A stretch of DNA of 64,000 nt from Haliotis asinina (GCF_037392515.1 NC_090290.1:57982753-58046752); one strand, 5' to 3'. Positions 36,001-51,000 are shown, counted from the stretch's first letter. A program made the numbers and translations. The notes: generated from the sequence alone by a model not told the origin.

Positions 36001-39000
36001 TTACCTTACCAGAGGGCAGTAACTCCCTCCCAAAGCTGGATGCTCCTTCCCACTCTGGGCTCCTAGGACCAAGTTTTCAGTAAAAGTGAATTTTGGATGG
36101 CCCACGCTTGCGCGGGTATGGAGATCAAGTCTCTTCCATGCCTATGCAGTGCTACAAAGATGCGTACATCAGACTGTATTACCTGAGGGAGAAGCATACA
36201 AGTTATGACATAATGTCCTCCATATAGACATGTATCATATCATATATCATATAAATGCATAGTAACTTGGTCTTAAAGGAATTATGAAGTTAGAATGTTT
36301 AGATGAAGCCTTGAGTTTACTTTGCTGAAAGCAGTGGGTGAACATACCCAATAACTTGATGAGTTTGTGATGGAAGAACACCAACTGGTCTAAACATTAA
36401 CTCATTAAGCCCGAGAGCCACTTCACTGCTCAACACCTGGAGCCCCATGCTGATTGCCAGGCTGGCTGTGGCGAGGCTAATTAGGGCTATTCACGCCTGA
36501 TATCCCTGACAGGTTTCGGAGATTACAGGAAACTGTCTCATCAAACGAGCAAGTCCTGATTGTTTAATTGCGTTGTAAAGGTATATGTTGAAAGGAAGCA
36601 GGAGTGATAACATGTCATATATGTAACGTTTTATGTAATTTTATTGCACTTTCTCTTGTAGACTTTTGGTGGCGTGTGCATGTGTGTTTTCTTAACACAT
36701 GTTTGTATTCTTTGTATGTAAGACATACTTAAACAAATTGTCCCTCTCATATCATTGTGTGAGGTTAAATTGTTCAAAACATCTATGTCAATGGCAGTAA
36801 AGAAGAATTTACGTACATGCCTAATAATCTTCTATGAAAGAAGCGTTTTCGCTGATATGTTGCTAGTGTATACTGAATATTGTAAGGTAAGTACTAAGAA
36901 GCTAGTGTGTGACGTACATGGAACAGATTCACAGTTTGTCACTTTGGTTCATCTAGATTTAACGCAGAAAATATACGTTATCACATGAACATACGTGTAT
37001 ACATATTGTATAATGCTATTCCTTGCACATACATAAGACAAAGGGTCATGTGATGGGCATCATCAGAGTTCCCGAATAGGACGTTTTGTATCTCAACTGT
37101 TCAATATACTCCCTGATTTGTTATCTATGACCAATCGTATCATGAGATACCTGTCACATAGGAAATGACAGGTGATGGGGTGTGGGCTAAATTTCTGAAG
37201 AGCACATTCGGTCACTAGACAGCTTGGATACAGATTGACTATTGGTTAGATTGTTGACCAACTGATATGCTAGATTTCGACTTTATCAACTGTAGCTATC
37301 ATGAAAATGTTTGTATATTATGAACATACATAATCGTAAGGATGCCTGAAATGTACATGTAGGACTAACAAGCACTTTGACGAGTTTATTTTTCTTTGAA
37401 GCGCTCAAAGCGCTACAATCCGATTATTTTTACTCCGTATAACCCAAACCAACCATTGAGTAGAGATAGTATTTATTTGCATATACATTTTGCGCACACT
37501 ACTTGTACATAAAAAATAATGGCTTGCTGAACATTTCAATATAATCTGCACATTGTTACGAATAAATATCCTAATTCATGTACTTGAAGTATAGAATTAA
37601 AAAAAGTTACACGATACTGATTTATTGTGATGTATACACTTGTAGTTGAATCTCCCCAAATATTTATGAAGGTGGGCATGCTTATATTTGTTTTGAAAGC
37701 AAACGAGGTTCAGAAGATTGACTATGGGCATGACTCCACAAAACAGGTTGTCCAGTGATGTAACAGCACATTAGTTTGTTTTACACTTGTCACGGGACAA
37801 AACTTTACCTGGACATGCATTTGGCCAGAGGCTGTTATTTTGAGGTTGAAAGAGGTGTTCATATATCTCATTTAGTGTTGTCTGATTGAATGATTAAACG
37901 CATCAATTTCGTAACTGATATATTATCCTCCTTTTATTGACGATGGATCTGATACAAGTGATCATTACACTGGGTAAGATAATTACAGAGATCAAATACA
38001 AATGTTTCTTACACAATGCTTATGTAAATTGCATTGAAAAATCACGTTTCAAATCAGCATGAAACAGCTTGAACAAAATGCCCCAGTTACCTTTGTATGG
38101 TTTATGTGTACTATATATGTATATTATGAGTAGATGCAAGAGTTATCACTTCATATTCGTTTATGTATTATTGTCAACTTTAAAAATCAATAGTCGCAAA
38201 TGAGTTTTGTAACTTGGTTTATTTCAACTATCTACATGAACATGGGTGTAATACAGTATTGCCATTTATGTCTACGATTCATTATATGAACTATTAAAAC
38301 GAATGAATGAATGATTTAATTTAGAAGAAGGTTTTGTAACCTTGTCACCGTTAATTCAATCAATGTGCAAACATAGTATCTTAGTATTCACTCCCAATGA
38401 CGAGTAACAAACACTTACCTCCTGTAACAACATCTCATGTGTTCATTTGCCTGTATAAGCCCCCGACATTGCAAGCAATTGTTATCAAAACACATTAATA
38501 GTTCTTCTGATTAACACAGAAAGTAACCTTTTCGTAAGAAAAGCTATTCTTTGATCAATACTGCTGAAGTGATTGAAATAATAGGTACAGTACGAATTTA
38601 AAATGTAAAACGCATATACGAGTTTCTCGCTGAATGAAAGGTGCTTTTTATTACCCCCAATATGTGGCTCTCACTGAATAAGAGGTGCTTTTTATTACCC
38701 CCAATACGCGGCTCTCGCTGTGAGAAGCTCATTAATTTGCTGCACATACGCGGCTCTCGGCCTTAATGAGTTAAATTAGGTTTTTATGTATCCAGGGAGA
38801 TAGAATAATTCAAAACAGAAAATATGACATAATCACACTTGTCAAATTTGGACAAAATACATTTTTTTTGAAAAAACGAACATGGTAGGTTTGACTTATA
38901 TTATATGTTTTAGTTATAACAGATATAATAATTCAAATGTTATTATCCCCCTGGCATGTAATACTAAAGGATGTAGTCATCCGTCTGTGTCCGTAAGTCC

Positions 39001-42000
39001 ATTTTGTTTTCGGAGCAAAACTCAAAAACCATTAAATATCTTTCAACCAAACTTGATGCATATATCAAACAAAGTGGTGCCTTTTGGAGTTTACTGATTT
39101 TTGTCATTTTTGTTTTGGTCAATATATCAAACATGAAGTGGTGCCTTTTGCTATTTGCAGATTTTTGTCATTTTTATTTTCTTCGTTTCCATGGACTCTC
39201 AAAAAGAGGCCATGGGTTTCATTTCCGGAGTATAACAAAAAACATTCAATATCTTTCAACCAAAATTGGTACTGGTATATATGTCAAACAGGACCTAAAG
39301 TGGTACCTTTTGCTGTTTATTGATTTTGTCATTTCTATTTTCTTGGTTTCCATTGAAACAATTGAACTTAGTTTCAAAGGCAGGCATGACCTTTGTCTCC
39401 GAAGCGCAACTCGAAAACTGTTCAATATCTTTCAACGAAACCTGGTTGATATATGAAACAGAACCCAAAGTGGTGCCCTTTGCTATTTACAGATATTTGT
39501 CATTTTTATTTTTCTCTGTTTCCATGGAAATGATTTGGACTTAGTCTCTAAAGGGAAAGGTGGGTTTCATTTCCAGACCAAAACTTGAAAACTTGTTAAT
39601 ATGTTTATGCAAAACTTGGCAGAAATATACGGCAGATCCCAAAATGGTTATTTGCAGATTTTTGTCATTATTGTTTTTCCCAGTTTCTATGGAAAAGATT
39701 TGGACTTAGTCTCAAATGGGGAGGGGTGGGCTTCATTTCCTGAGCACAGCTTGAAAACCATTCATTATCTTTCAACAGAACTTGGTAGATTTATCAGGCA
39801 GATCTTCAAGTGGTGCCTTTTACAGCTTTTTGGTGTTTATATTTTTCATGATTTCCTTGGAAATGATTTGGAATTTGTCTAAAAAAAAAAGCATCAACCT
39901 AAACTTTAAATAACTCAGAAGATTTGTTCTTTCAAATATGTGGGGGCCTTGGGAATATGCCATCTTCTGACAACTCTTGTTATCCTTGGAAATGTTTAAT
40001 TGATAATTCTAAATTTTCAGGAAAAGCATGATGGAGTTTACGGACTAGTTGGAGCACATGCTTATTCCTTGACAGGAGCACAACAGGTAATGACACAGTG
40101 ATACTTGGACAGTAGGACTTAAATAGTACATAATGACAACAGTGATACTAGGACGGTAGGACAATAATACATAATCAGAACAGTGATACTAGGACAGTAG
40201 GAAAATAGTACGTAATGACAACAGTGATACTAGGACAGCAGGAAAATAGTACATTATGACAACAGTAATACTAGGACAGTAGGAAAATAGTACATAATGA
40301 CAACAGTGATACTAGGACAGTAGGAAAATAGTACATAATGACAACAGTGATACTAGGACGGTAGGAAAATAGTACATAATGACAACAGTGATACTAGGAC
40401 ACTCACTGTAGGAAAACAGTACATGACAACAGTGATACTAGGACAGTAGGACAATAGTACATAATGACAACAGCAATATTAGCACAGTAGGAAAATAGTA
40501 CATAATGACAACAGTGATACTAGGACAGTAGGAAAATAGTACATAATGACAACAGTGATACTAGGACAGTAGGAAAGTAGTCCATAATGACAACAGTAAT
40601 ATTAGCACAGTAGGAAAATAGTACATAATAACAACAGTGATACTAGGACAGTAGGAAAATAGTCCATAATGACAACAGTTTTATTAGCACAGTAGGAAAA
40701 TAGTACATAATGACAACAGTAATATTAGCACAGTAGGAAAATAGTACATAATGACAACAGTGATACTAGGACGGTAGGACAATAGTACGTAATGACAACA
40801 GTGATACTAGGACAGTAGGAAAATAGTACATAATGACAACAGTGATACTAGGACAGTAGGAAAATAGTCCATAATGACAACAGTAATATTAGCACAGTAG
40901 GAAAATAGTACATAATAACAACAGTGATACTAGGACAGTAGGAAAATAGTACATAATGACAACAGCAATATTAGGACAGTAGGAAAATAGTCCATAATGA
41001 CAACAGTAATATTAGCACAGTAGGAAAATAGTACATAATGACAACAGTGATACTAGGACAGTAGGAAAATAGTATGTAATGACAACAGTGATACTAGGAC
41101 AGTAGGAAGGTAGTACATAATGACAACAGTGATACTAGGACAGTAGGAAGACAGTACGTAATAACAACAGTGATTCTAGGACAGTAGGAAAATAGTACAT
41201 AATGACAACAGTGATACTAGGACAGTAGGAAAATAGTACATAATGACAACAGTGATACTAGGACAGTAGGAAAATAGTACATAATGACAACAGTGATACT
41301 AGGACAGTAGGAAAATAGTATGTAATGACAACAGTGATACTAGGACAGTAGGAAGGTAGTACATAATGACAACAGTGATACTAGGACAGTAGGAAGACAG
41401 TACGTAATAACAACAGTGATTCTAGGACAGTAGGAAAATAGTACATAATGACAACAGTGATACTAGGACAGTAGGAAAACAGTACATAATGACAACAGTG
41501 ATACTAGGACAGTAGGAAAATAGTACATAATGACAACAGTGATACTAGGACAGTAGGAAAATAGTACATAATGACAACAGTGATACTAGGACAGTAGGAA
41601 AATAGTACATAATGACAACAGTGATACTAGGACGGTAGGAAAATAGTACATAATGACAACAGTGATACTAGGACGGTAGGAAAATAGTAAATAATGACAA
41701 CAGTGATACTAGGACGGTAGGACAACAGTACATAATGACAACAGTGATACTAGGACGGTAGGACAATAGTACATAATGACAACAGTGATACTAGGACGGT
41801 AGGACAACAGTACATAATGACAACAGTGATACTAGGACGGTAGGACAACAGTACATAATGACAACAGTGATACTAGGATGGTAGGACAATAGTACATAAT
41901 GACAACAGTGATGCTAGGACGGTAGGACAACAGTACATAATGACAACAGTGATACTAGGACGGTAGGACAATAGTACATAATGACAACAGTGATACTAGG

Positions 42001-45000
42001 ACAGTAGGAAAATAGTACATAATGACAACAGTGATACTAGGACGGTAGGACAACAGTACATAATGACAACAGTGATACTAGGACGGTAGGAAGACAGTAC
42101 ATGACAACAGTGATACTAGGATGGTAGGACAATAGTACATAATGACAACAGTGATACTAGGACAGTAGGACAACAGTACATAATGACGACAGTGATACTA
42201 GGACAGTAGGAAAACAGTACATAATGACGACAGTGATACTAGGACAGTAGGAAAACAGTACATAATGACGACAGTGATACTAGGACAGTAGGAAAACAGT
42301 ACATAATGACGACAGTGAGTGAGAATAACTAATGGTAATAACAAATAACATAATGACGACAGTGAGTGAGAATAACTAATGGTAATGACAAATAACATAA
42401 TGACGACAGTGAGAATAACTAATGGTAATGACAAATAACATAATGACGACAGTGAGTGAGAATAACTAATGGTAATGACAAATAACATAATGACGACAGT
42501 GAGTGAGAATAACTAATGGTAATGACAAATAACATAATGACGACAGTGAGTGAGAATAACTAATGGTAATGACAAATAACATAATGACGACAGTGAGTGA
42601 GAATAACTAATGGTAATGACAAATAACATAATGACGACAGTGACAAATAACATAAAGACGACAGTGAGTGAGAATAACTAATGGTAATGACAAATAACAT
42701 AATGACGACAGTGAGTGAGAATAACTAATGGTAATGACAAATAACATAATGACGACAGTGAGTGAGAATAACTAATGGTAATGACAAATAACATAATGAC
42801 GACAGTGAGTGAGAATAACAAATGGTAATGACAAATAACATAATGACGACAGTGAGTGAGAATAACTAATGGTAATGACAAATAACATAATGACGACAGT
42901 GAGTGAGAATAACTAATGGTAATGACAAATAACATAATGACGACAGTGAGTGAGAATAACTAATGGTAATGACAAATAACATAATGACGACAGTGAGTGA
43001 GAATAACTAATGGTAATGACAAATAACATAATGACGACAGTGAGTGAGAATAACTAATGGTAATGACAAATAACATAATGACGACAGTGAGTGAGAATAA
43101 CTAATGGTAATGACAAATAACATAAAGACGACAGTGAGTGAGAATAACTAATGGTAATGACAAATAACATAATGCTATCTTCTAGGTGCACCTCAACAGT
43201 GGTGAGAACCTCTGCCTGCTTCGTGTACGCAACCCATGGGGCAACACTGAGTGGAAGGGGCCATGGTCGGATGAGTAAGGAACTACTTTTGTTGCATCTG
43301 TTCATATCAGCCATGATGTTGTCAAAATGATGATAAAGGCAAAAATCATGTATGGGATGACGACGATGATGATGACGATGATTATTATGATTGTTATGAT
43401 AGTAAAGATAGTTAAGTTGTGATGGCTGTGTAGGAGCGACGAGTGGCGTACCATCCCTGCCGGTGCTGTGGAGCGAGTTAATATAGATGATGGAGAGTTC
43501 TGGATATCTCTGTCTGACTTCCTCACATACTTCTCCCAGACTACAATCTGCTCTCTTACACCAGACTTTGACAGTGATGGCTGCTCGGATTCACTCAGTG
43601 AGTACACATGCATTCTTGAAGGTTCAGAAGAAATGAATTCCTAGAAAAAATTTGTTCTTACAGGATTTAATATTATGATTTTAATTATTGCTTCAGATTG
43701 CTTTGTGATTGACACACCCTGATTGTCTTTGTAGATCATGTCCTGAGGATATATGGTCAGTGGCTAGGTGATACGGCAGCTGGTTACTCTGACAGGCTGC
43801 AGAATCCACGTTTTGTCTTCACTGTCCCTGATGAAGGTCTGTAGCACTATGGATAATCAGTCTCACAGTCCCTGAACCACATCATTTCCCCTACCACCCA
43901 ACCCTCCCTGCAAAGTAGTGTGTCTCACAGTCCCTGAACCACATCATTTCCACTACCGCCCAGCCCTCCCTGCAATGTAGTCTGTCTCACAGTCCCTGAA
44001 CCACATCATTTCCCCTACCACCCAACCCTCCCTGCAATGTAGTCTGTCTCACAGTCCCTGAACCACATCATTTCCCCTACCTCCCAACCCTCCCTGCAAT
44101 GTAGTCTGTCTCACAGTCCCTGAACCACATAATTTCCCCTACCACCCAGCCCTCCCTGCAATGTAGTCTGTCTCACAGTCCCTGAACCACATCATTTCCC
44201 CTACCACCCAGCCCTCCCTGCAATGTATTGTGTCTCACAGTCCCTGAACCACATCATTTCCCCTACCACCCAGCCCTCCCTGCAATGTAGTCTGTCTCAC
44301 AGTCCCTGAACCACATTATTTCCCCTACCACCCAGCCCTCCCTTCAATGTAGTGTGTCTCACAGTCCCTGAACCACATCATTTCCCCTACCGCCCAACCC
44401 TCCCTGCAATGTAGTCTGTCTCACAGTCCCTGAACCACATCATTTCCCCTACCACCCAACCCTCCCTGCAATGTAGTCTGTCTCACAGTCCCTGAACCAC
44501 ATCATTTCCCCTACCTCCCAACCCTCCCTGCAATGTAGTCTGTCTCACAGTCCCTGAACCACATCATTTCCCCTACCACCCAGCCCTCCCTGCAATGTAG
44601 TCTGTCTCACAGTCCCTGAACCACATTATTTCCCCTACCACCCAGCCCTCCCTTCAATGTAGTGTGTCTCACAGTCCCTGAACCACATCATTTCCCCTAC
44701 CGCCCAACCCTCCCTGCAATGTAGTCTGTCTCACAGTCCCTGAACCACATAATTTCCCCTACCACCCAACCCTCCCTGCAATGTAGTCTGTCTCACAGTC
44801 CCTGAACCACATCATTTCCCCTACCTCCCAACCCTCCCTGCAATGTAGTCTGTCTCACAGTCCCTGAACCACATCATTTCCCCTACCTCCCAACCCTCCC
44901 TGCAATGTAGTCTGTCTCACAGTCCCTGAACCACATCATTTCCCCTACCTCCCAACCCTCCCTGCAATGTAGTCTGTCTCACAGTCCCTGAACCACATCA

Positions 45001-48000
45001 TTTCCCCTACCTCCCAACCCTCCCTGCAATGTAGTCTGTCTCACAGTCCCTGAACCAACCCTCCCTGCAATGTAGTCTGTCTCACAGTCCCTGAACCACA
45101 TCATTTCTCCCTGCAATGTTACTGAGTCTGTCTCACAGTCCCTGAACCACATCATTTCCCCTACCACCCAGCCCTCCCTGCAATGTAGTCTGTCTCACAG
45201 TCCCTGAACCACATCATTTCCCCTACCTCCCAACCCTCCCTGCAATGTAGTCTGTCTCACAGTCCCTGAACCACATCATTTCCCCTACCACCCAGCCCTC
45301 CCTGCAATGTAGTCTGTCTCACAGTCCCTGAACCACATCATTTCCCCTACCTCCCAACCCTCCCTGCAATGTAGTCTGTCTCACAGTCCCTGAACCACAT
45401 TATTTTTCCTTACAGCCCAGTCCTCCCTGCAATGTAGTCTGTCTCACAGTCCCTGAACCACATTATTTTTCCTTACAGCCCAGTCCTCCCTGCAATGTAG
45501 TCTGTCTCACAGTCCCTGAACCACATTATTTTTCCTTACAGCCCAGTCCTCCCTGCAATGTAGTCTGTCTCACAGTCCCTGAACCACATTATTTCCCCTA
45601 CCGCCCAGCCCTCCCTGCAATGCCAAATTCTAAATGAAGCAAATCTAGATTTCTAGGCATGTTTCATAGAGACAACAGAAATGGGCTTCACACATTTTAC
45701 CCATGTGGGGAATCAAACTGTGGTGTTTGGTGTGAAGAATGAACACTTTAACCAATAGGCTACCCGACTGCTCATTGCTGCTGGGCGCCATTCAGTCTTA
45801 CATATAGACTAACATCTCACTGTGTGTGGGTAATCAATCATGGGTTTACACCAGTTACAGCAATGTTCCACCAATATTGTGGGGGACACCAAACATGAAC
45901 GTGACTCATTGTAGCCATTGTTGGGAGTATAACCCAGGTGTTCACCGTAGTAAGGCCAACTTGAACCACTATGACGTTACCCCTCTACCTCACATATTGA
46001 AATATATTGTGTTGCCATAAAGACCAAAAGCCGCATACAGGTAACAGTATTCAAGTTTCAGATTAAGTGATCTGCACATCCTCAACCCAGAACGATTCTC
46101 AATGTTTTTTGTGTTATTCTAATACTCAAGTTGTACTTTTATCTCCCTTCAGGCATGACAGAAGAGGGTTATGTCCCCTTGATACTGCAACTCATTCAGA
46201 AGACCGAGCACAGAAAGTTTGACATAGTGTCCACGAGATGTGACCTGTACAAGGTGAGTAGCTCATCGTGGTGTCCACGAGATGTGACCTGCACAAGGTG
46301 AGTAGCTCACCATGGTGTCCACAAGAATGCTCACGAATCACTGACTGTGTATATGTAAGGCTGGTTGTTGTGTTGACACACACACACACTTACACTCAGA
46401 GTAAGATGGGAGTTGCGTCATCATTCGGCCTACCTACATCTGTCTGCCTCTTCATCAAGCCTTACCTACATCCAAGATCCCTTGTTGTGAAAGATTTAGT
46501 AGAACTGTTTCTCACTGAAAGCCAAGACTTTGGTGAGTTGATATTATGTTTGTGACCCATTACTTTAGATTTGACTCACCTGCATTGTACTGAAAACCTC
46601 TATTGTGAATCATTGCATCTTGCTCTTTGGTCAATACGTATTATTCAATATTTTAGACTTGTCAGTGTTATAAGGTTCTTGAGCCAAACGATTTTAGATT
46701 ATGGCTTGGGACAGCAAGTAACAGTTGTTGTGATGAGTTCTTTCTGGAGAGTAATGTGTCATGAGGTCTTGAAGGCAGGAAGGTCCTGAGTTATAGAAAG
46801 ACTGATAGGTGAGGCAGAGAATCTTGAAATCAATCCTTTTATGAATACGGAGCCAGTGTAGAGAGTTCAGAATGGGAGAGATGTGACAGCGAGGACTGGT
46901 GAGAGAGATATTGTGTGCAGCTTTGTTCTGGATTTTCTGGAGACGATGGATTTGAGACGAGGAGATGCCACACAGTAAGCTGTTGCACTAACCCAGGTGG
47001 GATAAAATCAATGTCCGCACTAGGGTGGGTGGCAGTGGCATCTTTTGTCAGAACGGATGCTGCCGATGTTCTTCAGATGGTAGTGGCATGTCTTTACTAG
47101 ATGATTTATCTGCTTGTCCCTACTGAGGTTTGAGTCCAAAAGATTTTTTCAAAAGAGGAGAAAAAGGAATCGAAGATTGCCCAATTGAAATATCTGTGAT
47201 GACAAATTTCTTTTGTCTTGAGACTGTGGAGATGACCATTTTTTCTGTTTATCATTGTTAAGTTCAAGCTTGTTAGAAGACATCCAAGATCTTGTGCTGG
47301 CGACGCATGCTTCGAGGTTAGACTTGCACTCTAGCTGACTTTGTTCTGAAGACTTAAAGCTGTCAAACAGTTGGCTGTAATCCGCATAGAAATGATGAAG
47401 CATATGGTAAACAGACATAAGTTTTCCAAGTGGTTGAGTAAACAGGCAGAAAGAACTGATCCCTGGGGAACCCCACAGGTTAGGGTGCTACTGGATGATG
47501 ACGATGTTTTGTGAATGGACTGGATTCTGTCTGAAAGGTAGGATTTTAGCCACTCAAGAACTATACTGGTCAAACCAAATTCTTTCAGCAAAAATTAAAC
47601 TTGGATGACAATTTTATTAAAATGGAAATATTTTAGATATTTAAATACTTACCTTACCATAGGGCTTATGCATATTACCTCAAGCATCACTTAAAAGAGA
47701 TCAGACAGTCGTTGATACGCCATTCTACAGAATGGCCATCTCATGTATCAACGAGTGTATAGGAACGGAAGTCCGAAGATCTCACTATCTGCACATGCGC
47801 GAACGATCCAAAAACTTCATTTTACTGAAAAGAGATAACTCTGAAGAAGTCCAGAGTGGGGAGGAAAACATCCAGCATAGGGTGGTCGTAACCTCCCCAT
47901 GGTAAGGTAAGTATTTAAATATCTAAAATATTTAGATTTTAATAAATTTTAACTTACCTTACCATAGGGCTTATGCATAAGAATTCAGACAGGATGGTGG

Positions 48001-51000
48001 TGTTGGGCTTCGGAGGACCAACCGAGGAGACAAGCTGAAGCTTGGAGAAATGGGTAACTGGAACAAGAGACAGATAATAATCCTGTGTAAAGTCAAACTC
48101 TGAAAGAAATCAGCAAATGAACCAAGTTCACCAGAATCATACACTTCCTTTAAAAGCCCAAGGTAAGAAAACATAATTACCTACTGTGTAGAAGGTCGGG
48201 TGAGTTGTTGGGCCACCACCAACGGGACTGGAAAACCTCCACATCTACAACTGCTACATCCCAATCTAGTTGCTTGCACCGTGGAGGACCGCCAAAAACA
48301 TCCCTCCATAATTGACGGTACAGAGCAGTTTCTGTGCAGAGCCATGGTGGATGCTAAGGCCCAAATCTCATGCAGGTTGCTGGCTGACAGGTGCGTTAAG
48401 TGTTTCGCATCGTAGGCTGCCAAAATAGTCGCACGTAACCATAACACCACGGTTTTTCTGGACACTTCTCCTTTCATCGATGAAGAAAACGGGATGAAAA
48501 GTCTTTTACGAGTCCATCCTCTCAGAGGTGTACAATTTCAATGCCTGCACTGGACAAGGAAGCAGCTCGTCAGAGTCCTGGGGGCCTAGAATGGATGACA
48601 ACGGATAGAGAATAATCTGTCTGGTTGTCCAGGGAGCTGGTTCTTGGCGACGAAATCCCATAGTAGACCTAAACAAACCTGTCCATGATGAGCTTGTTCA
48701 AACTTCACACGGGTTACATCCAGAGCGTGGATCTCACTGACCCTTTCCGCAGTGGCTAACGCCAACAGGAAAACTGTCTTCCTCGAAAGATTCTCAAATG
48801 AAGTCTTCTCCAAAGGTTCATAAGGAGGGCCATGGAGATGATCTAAAACAAAATTCAGATCCCAAGCAGGAGGACAAACTTTTGATCCCCCAGCTTAAAT
48901 GCCTTCAACATGGCAAGGCGATCCGGCACCTTGGTCACCTGCCGGTCACACTTGACTGCTAAGACGGAATTAAGAGCTGATATGTATGTTGCAGTGGTAC
49001 TGCCTCGAAGATGTTTGGACCTTCTCAAGTAGAGGAAAAATTCCGCAAAAAACTGAGGAGATACTGTTGAAGGATTCTGGTTTCTGAGTGCACAAAACTT
49101 CTCAAAAGATGTCCACTTGTTATCATAAAGAGATCTACTAGATACCTGGTGCGCCAGAGCAACAAGTTTTGCCACCTGAGTAGAGTAGCCCTTAGCTCTC
49201 AAGGCTTTCTGCAGATGGTCCAAACGCGTAGAAGAAACCTCGCCGGATTGGGATGCGGAAGATGCCTGTGCTGATGATGTAGGAGCTGTAGCCAATCTGG
49301 TAGTGGTAGTGGGTTGGTGAACCACATTCTGGCCAGCCACCAGGGCGCGACCAAAAGCAGATGAATCTGGCAGGTCTGCTTGATCTTGACCACCACCGCT
49401 GGTAGAAAAACCGGTGGAGGGAATGCAAAGGCATCCAGCCCCTCCCACGACATGGACATGGCGTAGATCGCTCAGGCCTGTGGATCCAGTACGGGAGACA
49501 CGTACAAGGGAAGCTGACTGTTGAGAGGCCGGCCATGTTGTTGACACAGAAAACGGAAAACCTCTGGATACAGCATCCACTCTGTTTGCGATGGTCTGCC
49601 TGGTCTGGAGAGGGCATCTGCCAGTACATTCCTGGCGAACTTGAATTCGAATGTAGCTGTCGTTGAGAATGTTGGACAGCTGAAACATCTGTCCAACAGC
49701 TGCTTGGATCTTGTGGTGCCTTGATTCCGAATCACCCAGATGAGATGAGCGCCCCAACCTTGAAGGGAGGCCTCGACAAAAAGTTTGTGGTCGTGTTTCA
49801 AGTCTGTCAAGGAGATGTCAACATAAACGTTCAACTCTCGAGTCCACCATTGAAGATACTGGTGAAGATGGTCCGGTATAGGGAACCTGACACGTAGATT
49901 GTCAGCCTGTATGTGAGGGAGGAGAAAGCGCTGCAATGGTCGAAGCATCAGATGACCTCTTAGCGCCATGTCCTGAGCGGATGTGAGAAGGCCTAGCAGG
50001 GACTGCCACTCTGTTTGCACTCTGTGTTTGCGTAGTCACTGAAGATCAAGATGATTGAGGAGACAGTCATCTATGTATGGGTCGAAATCCGGAGATGGAG
50101 AAACCAGGTGATGGGCGTTGTGATATGGGTGAATAGCCATGGGGCGGTTGAAAATGTCAAACGTGGGTACCTTCCTTTGGTAGTGACGGTTGTTGAATAC
50201 AAAGCGCAGGAACTTCCTGTGCGGCCGGTAAATTAGAACATGTAGATAGGTGTCCTGCAGGTCTAAACTGGCTAGCCAAGACCTGGGGCCGAGCTTGGCA
50301 TGAAGTTGTCCCAAGGAGACCATGTTGAATGTTATGTTGTTGTGAATAACTCTCATTTTCCCAGAATCCTTCTTGGGCACGAGGAAGATGGGTGAGTAGC
50401 ACCCCGGGGACTGCTGGAGTCTCGCACTGTCTCTAGAGCATTGTTGTCTAGTAGGGTCTGAATGCTGTCGGCTAAGAGCACGCTTTGGGCTGGAGAGTAT
50501 ACACATGACTGGGGCGTCATTGTCAGAGGCGGTGACACGGTAATGGGGAGCTTGTAACCAGTCCGAAGTATGTTTGTACAAATGGATCCCCTAGAAAAAT
50601 CCAGTTTCTCCAGAAGATCCCTAGTCTCCCGTCTACAGGAGTGGGTCGAACTGGGAGGGAGGGAGGTCCCAGTCGCACAAGACCAAATCTTCGAGCTGAG
50701 TAGGGGCGCTTGCCTCTACCCCTGCTCGGTGTGGTAGGAGGCTCCCGTGTGCGCTCAGGTGCACGGCACTGTCCATCATTGTCGGCCCTACCACGGCCGT
50801 GTCCTCTGCCGAACGCTGAACATAGTGATTCTCGTCTTGGGATGTAACAATGCTTCCCTCTTCCTCTTAACGGCCATGAAAAGCAGATCCTAGAGCTTCG
50901 AAAGTTGAAAGCGACACTTCTGTGTTAGTCAACTCCGCGTGCTGTCTATATACCTCAGGAATCATGTCGTTGAAGAGATAACGTGATGAAAAAGGCGCCC

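Noticed and set aside
36755-36988. Transposase inside the TTAA-flanked element
   Set aside because: The 77-codon frame shows no piggyBac or DDE motif; not supported.
42198-43314. Leu/Ser/Tyr-rich minus-strand open frames
   Set aside because: By-products of the 47-bp array, overlapping calpain exon 6 on the opposite strand.
46268-46555. Alternative calpain exon at 46.3-46.55 kb
   Set aside because: It contains the duplicated exon 9 end but no acceptor, and the following peptide matches no calpain region.
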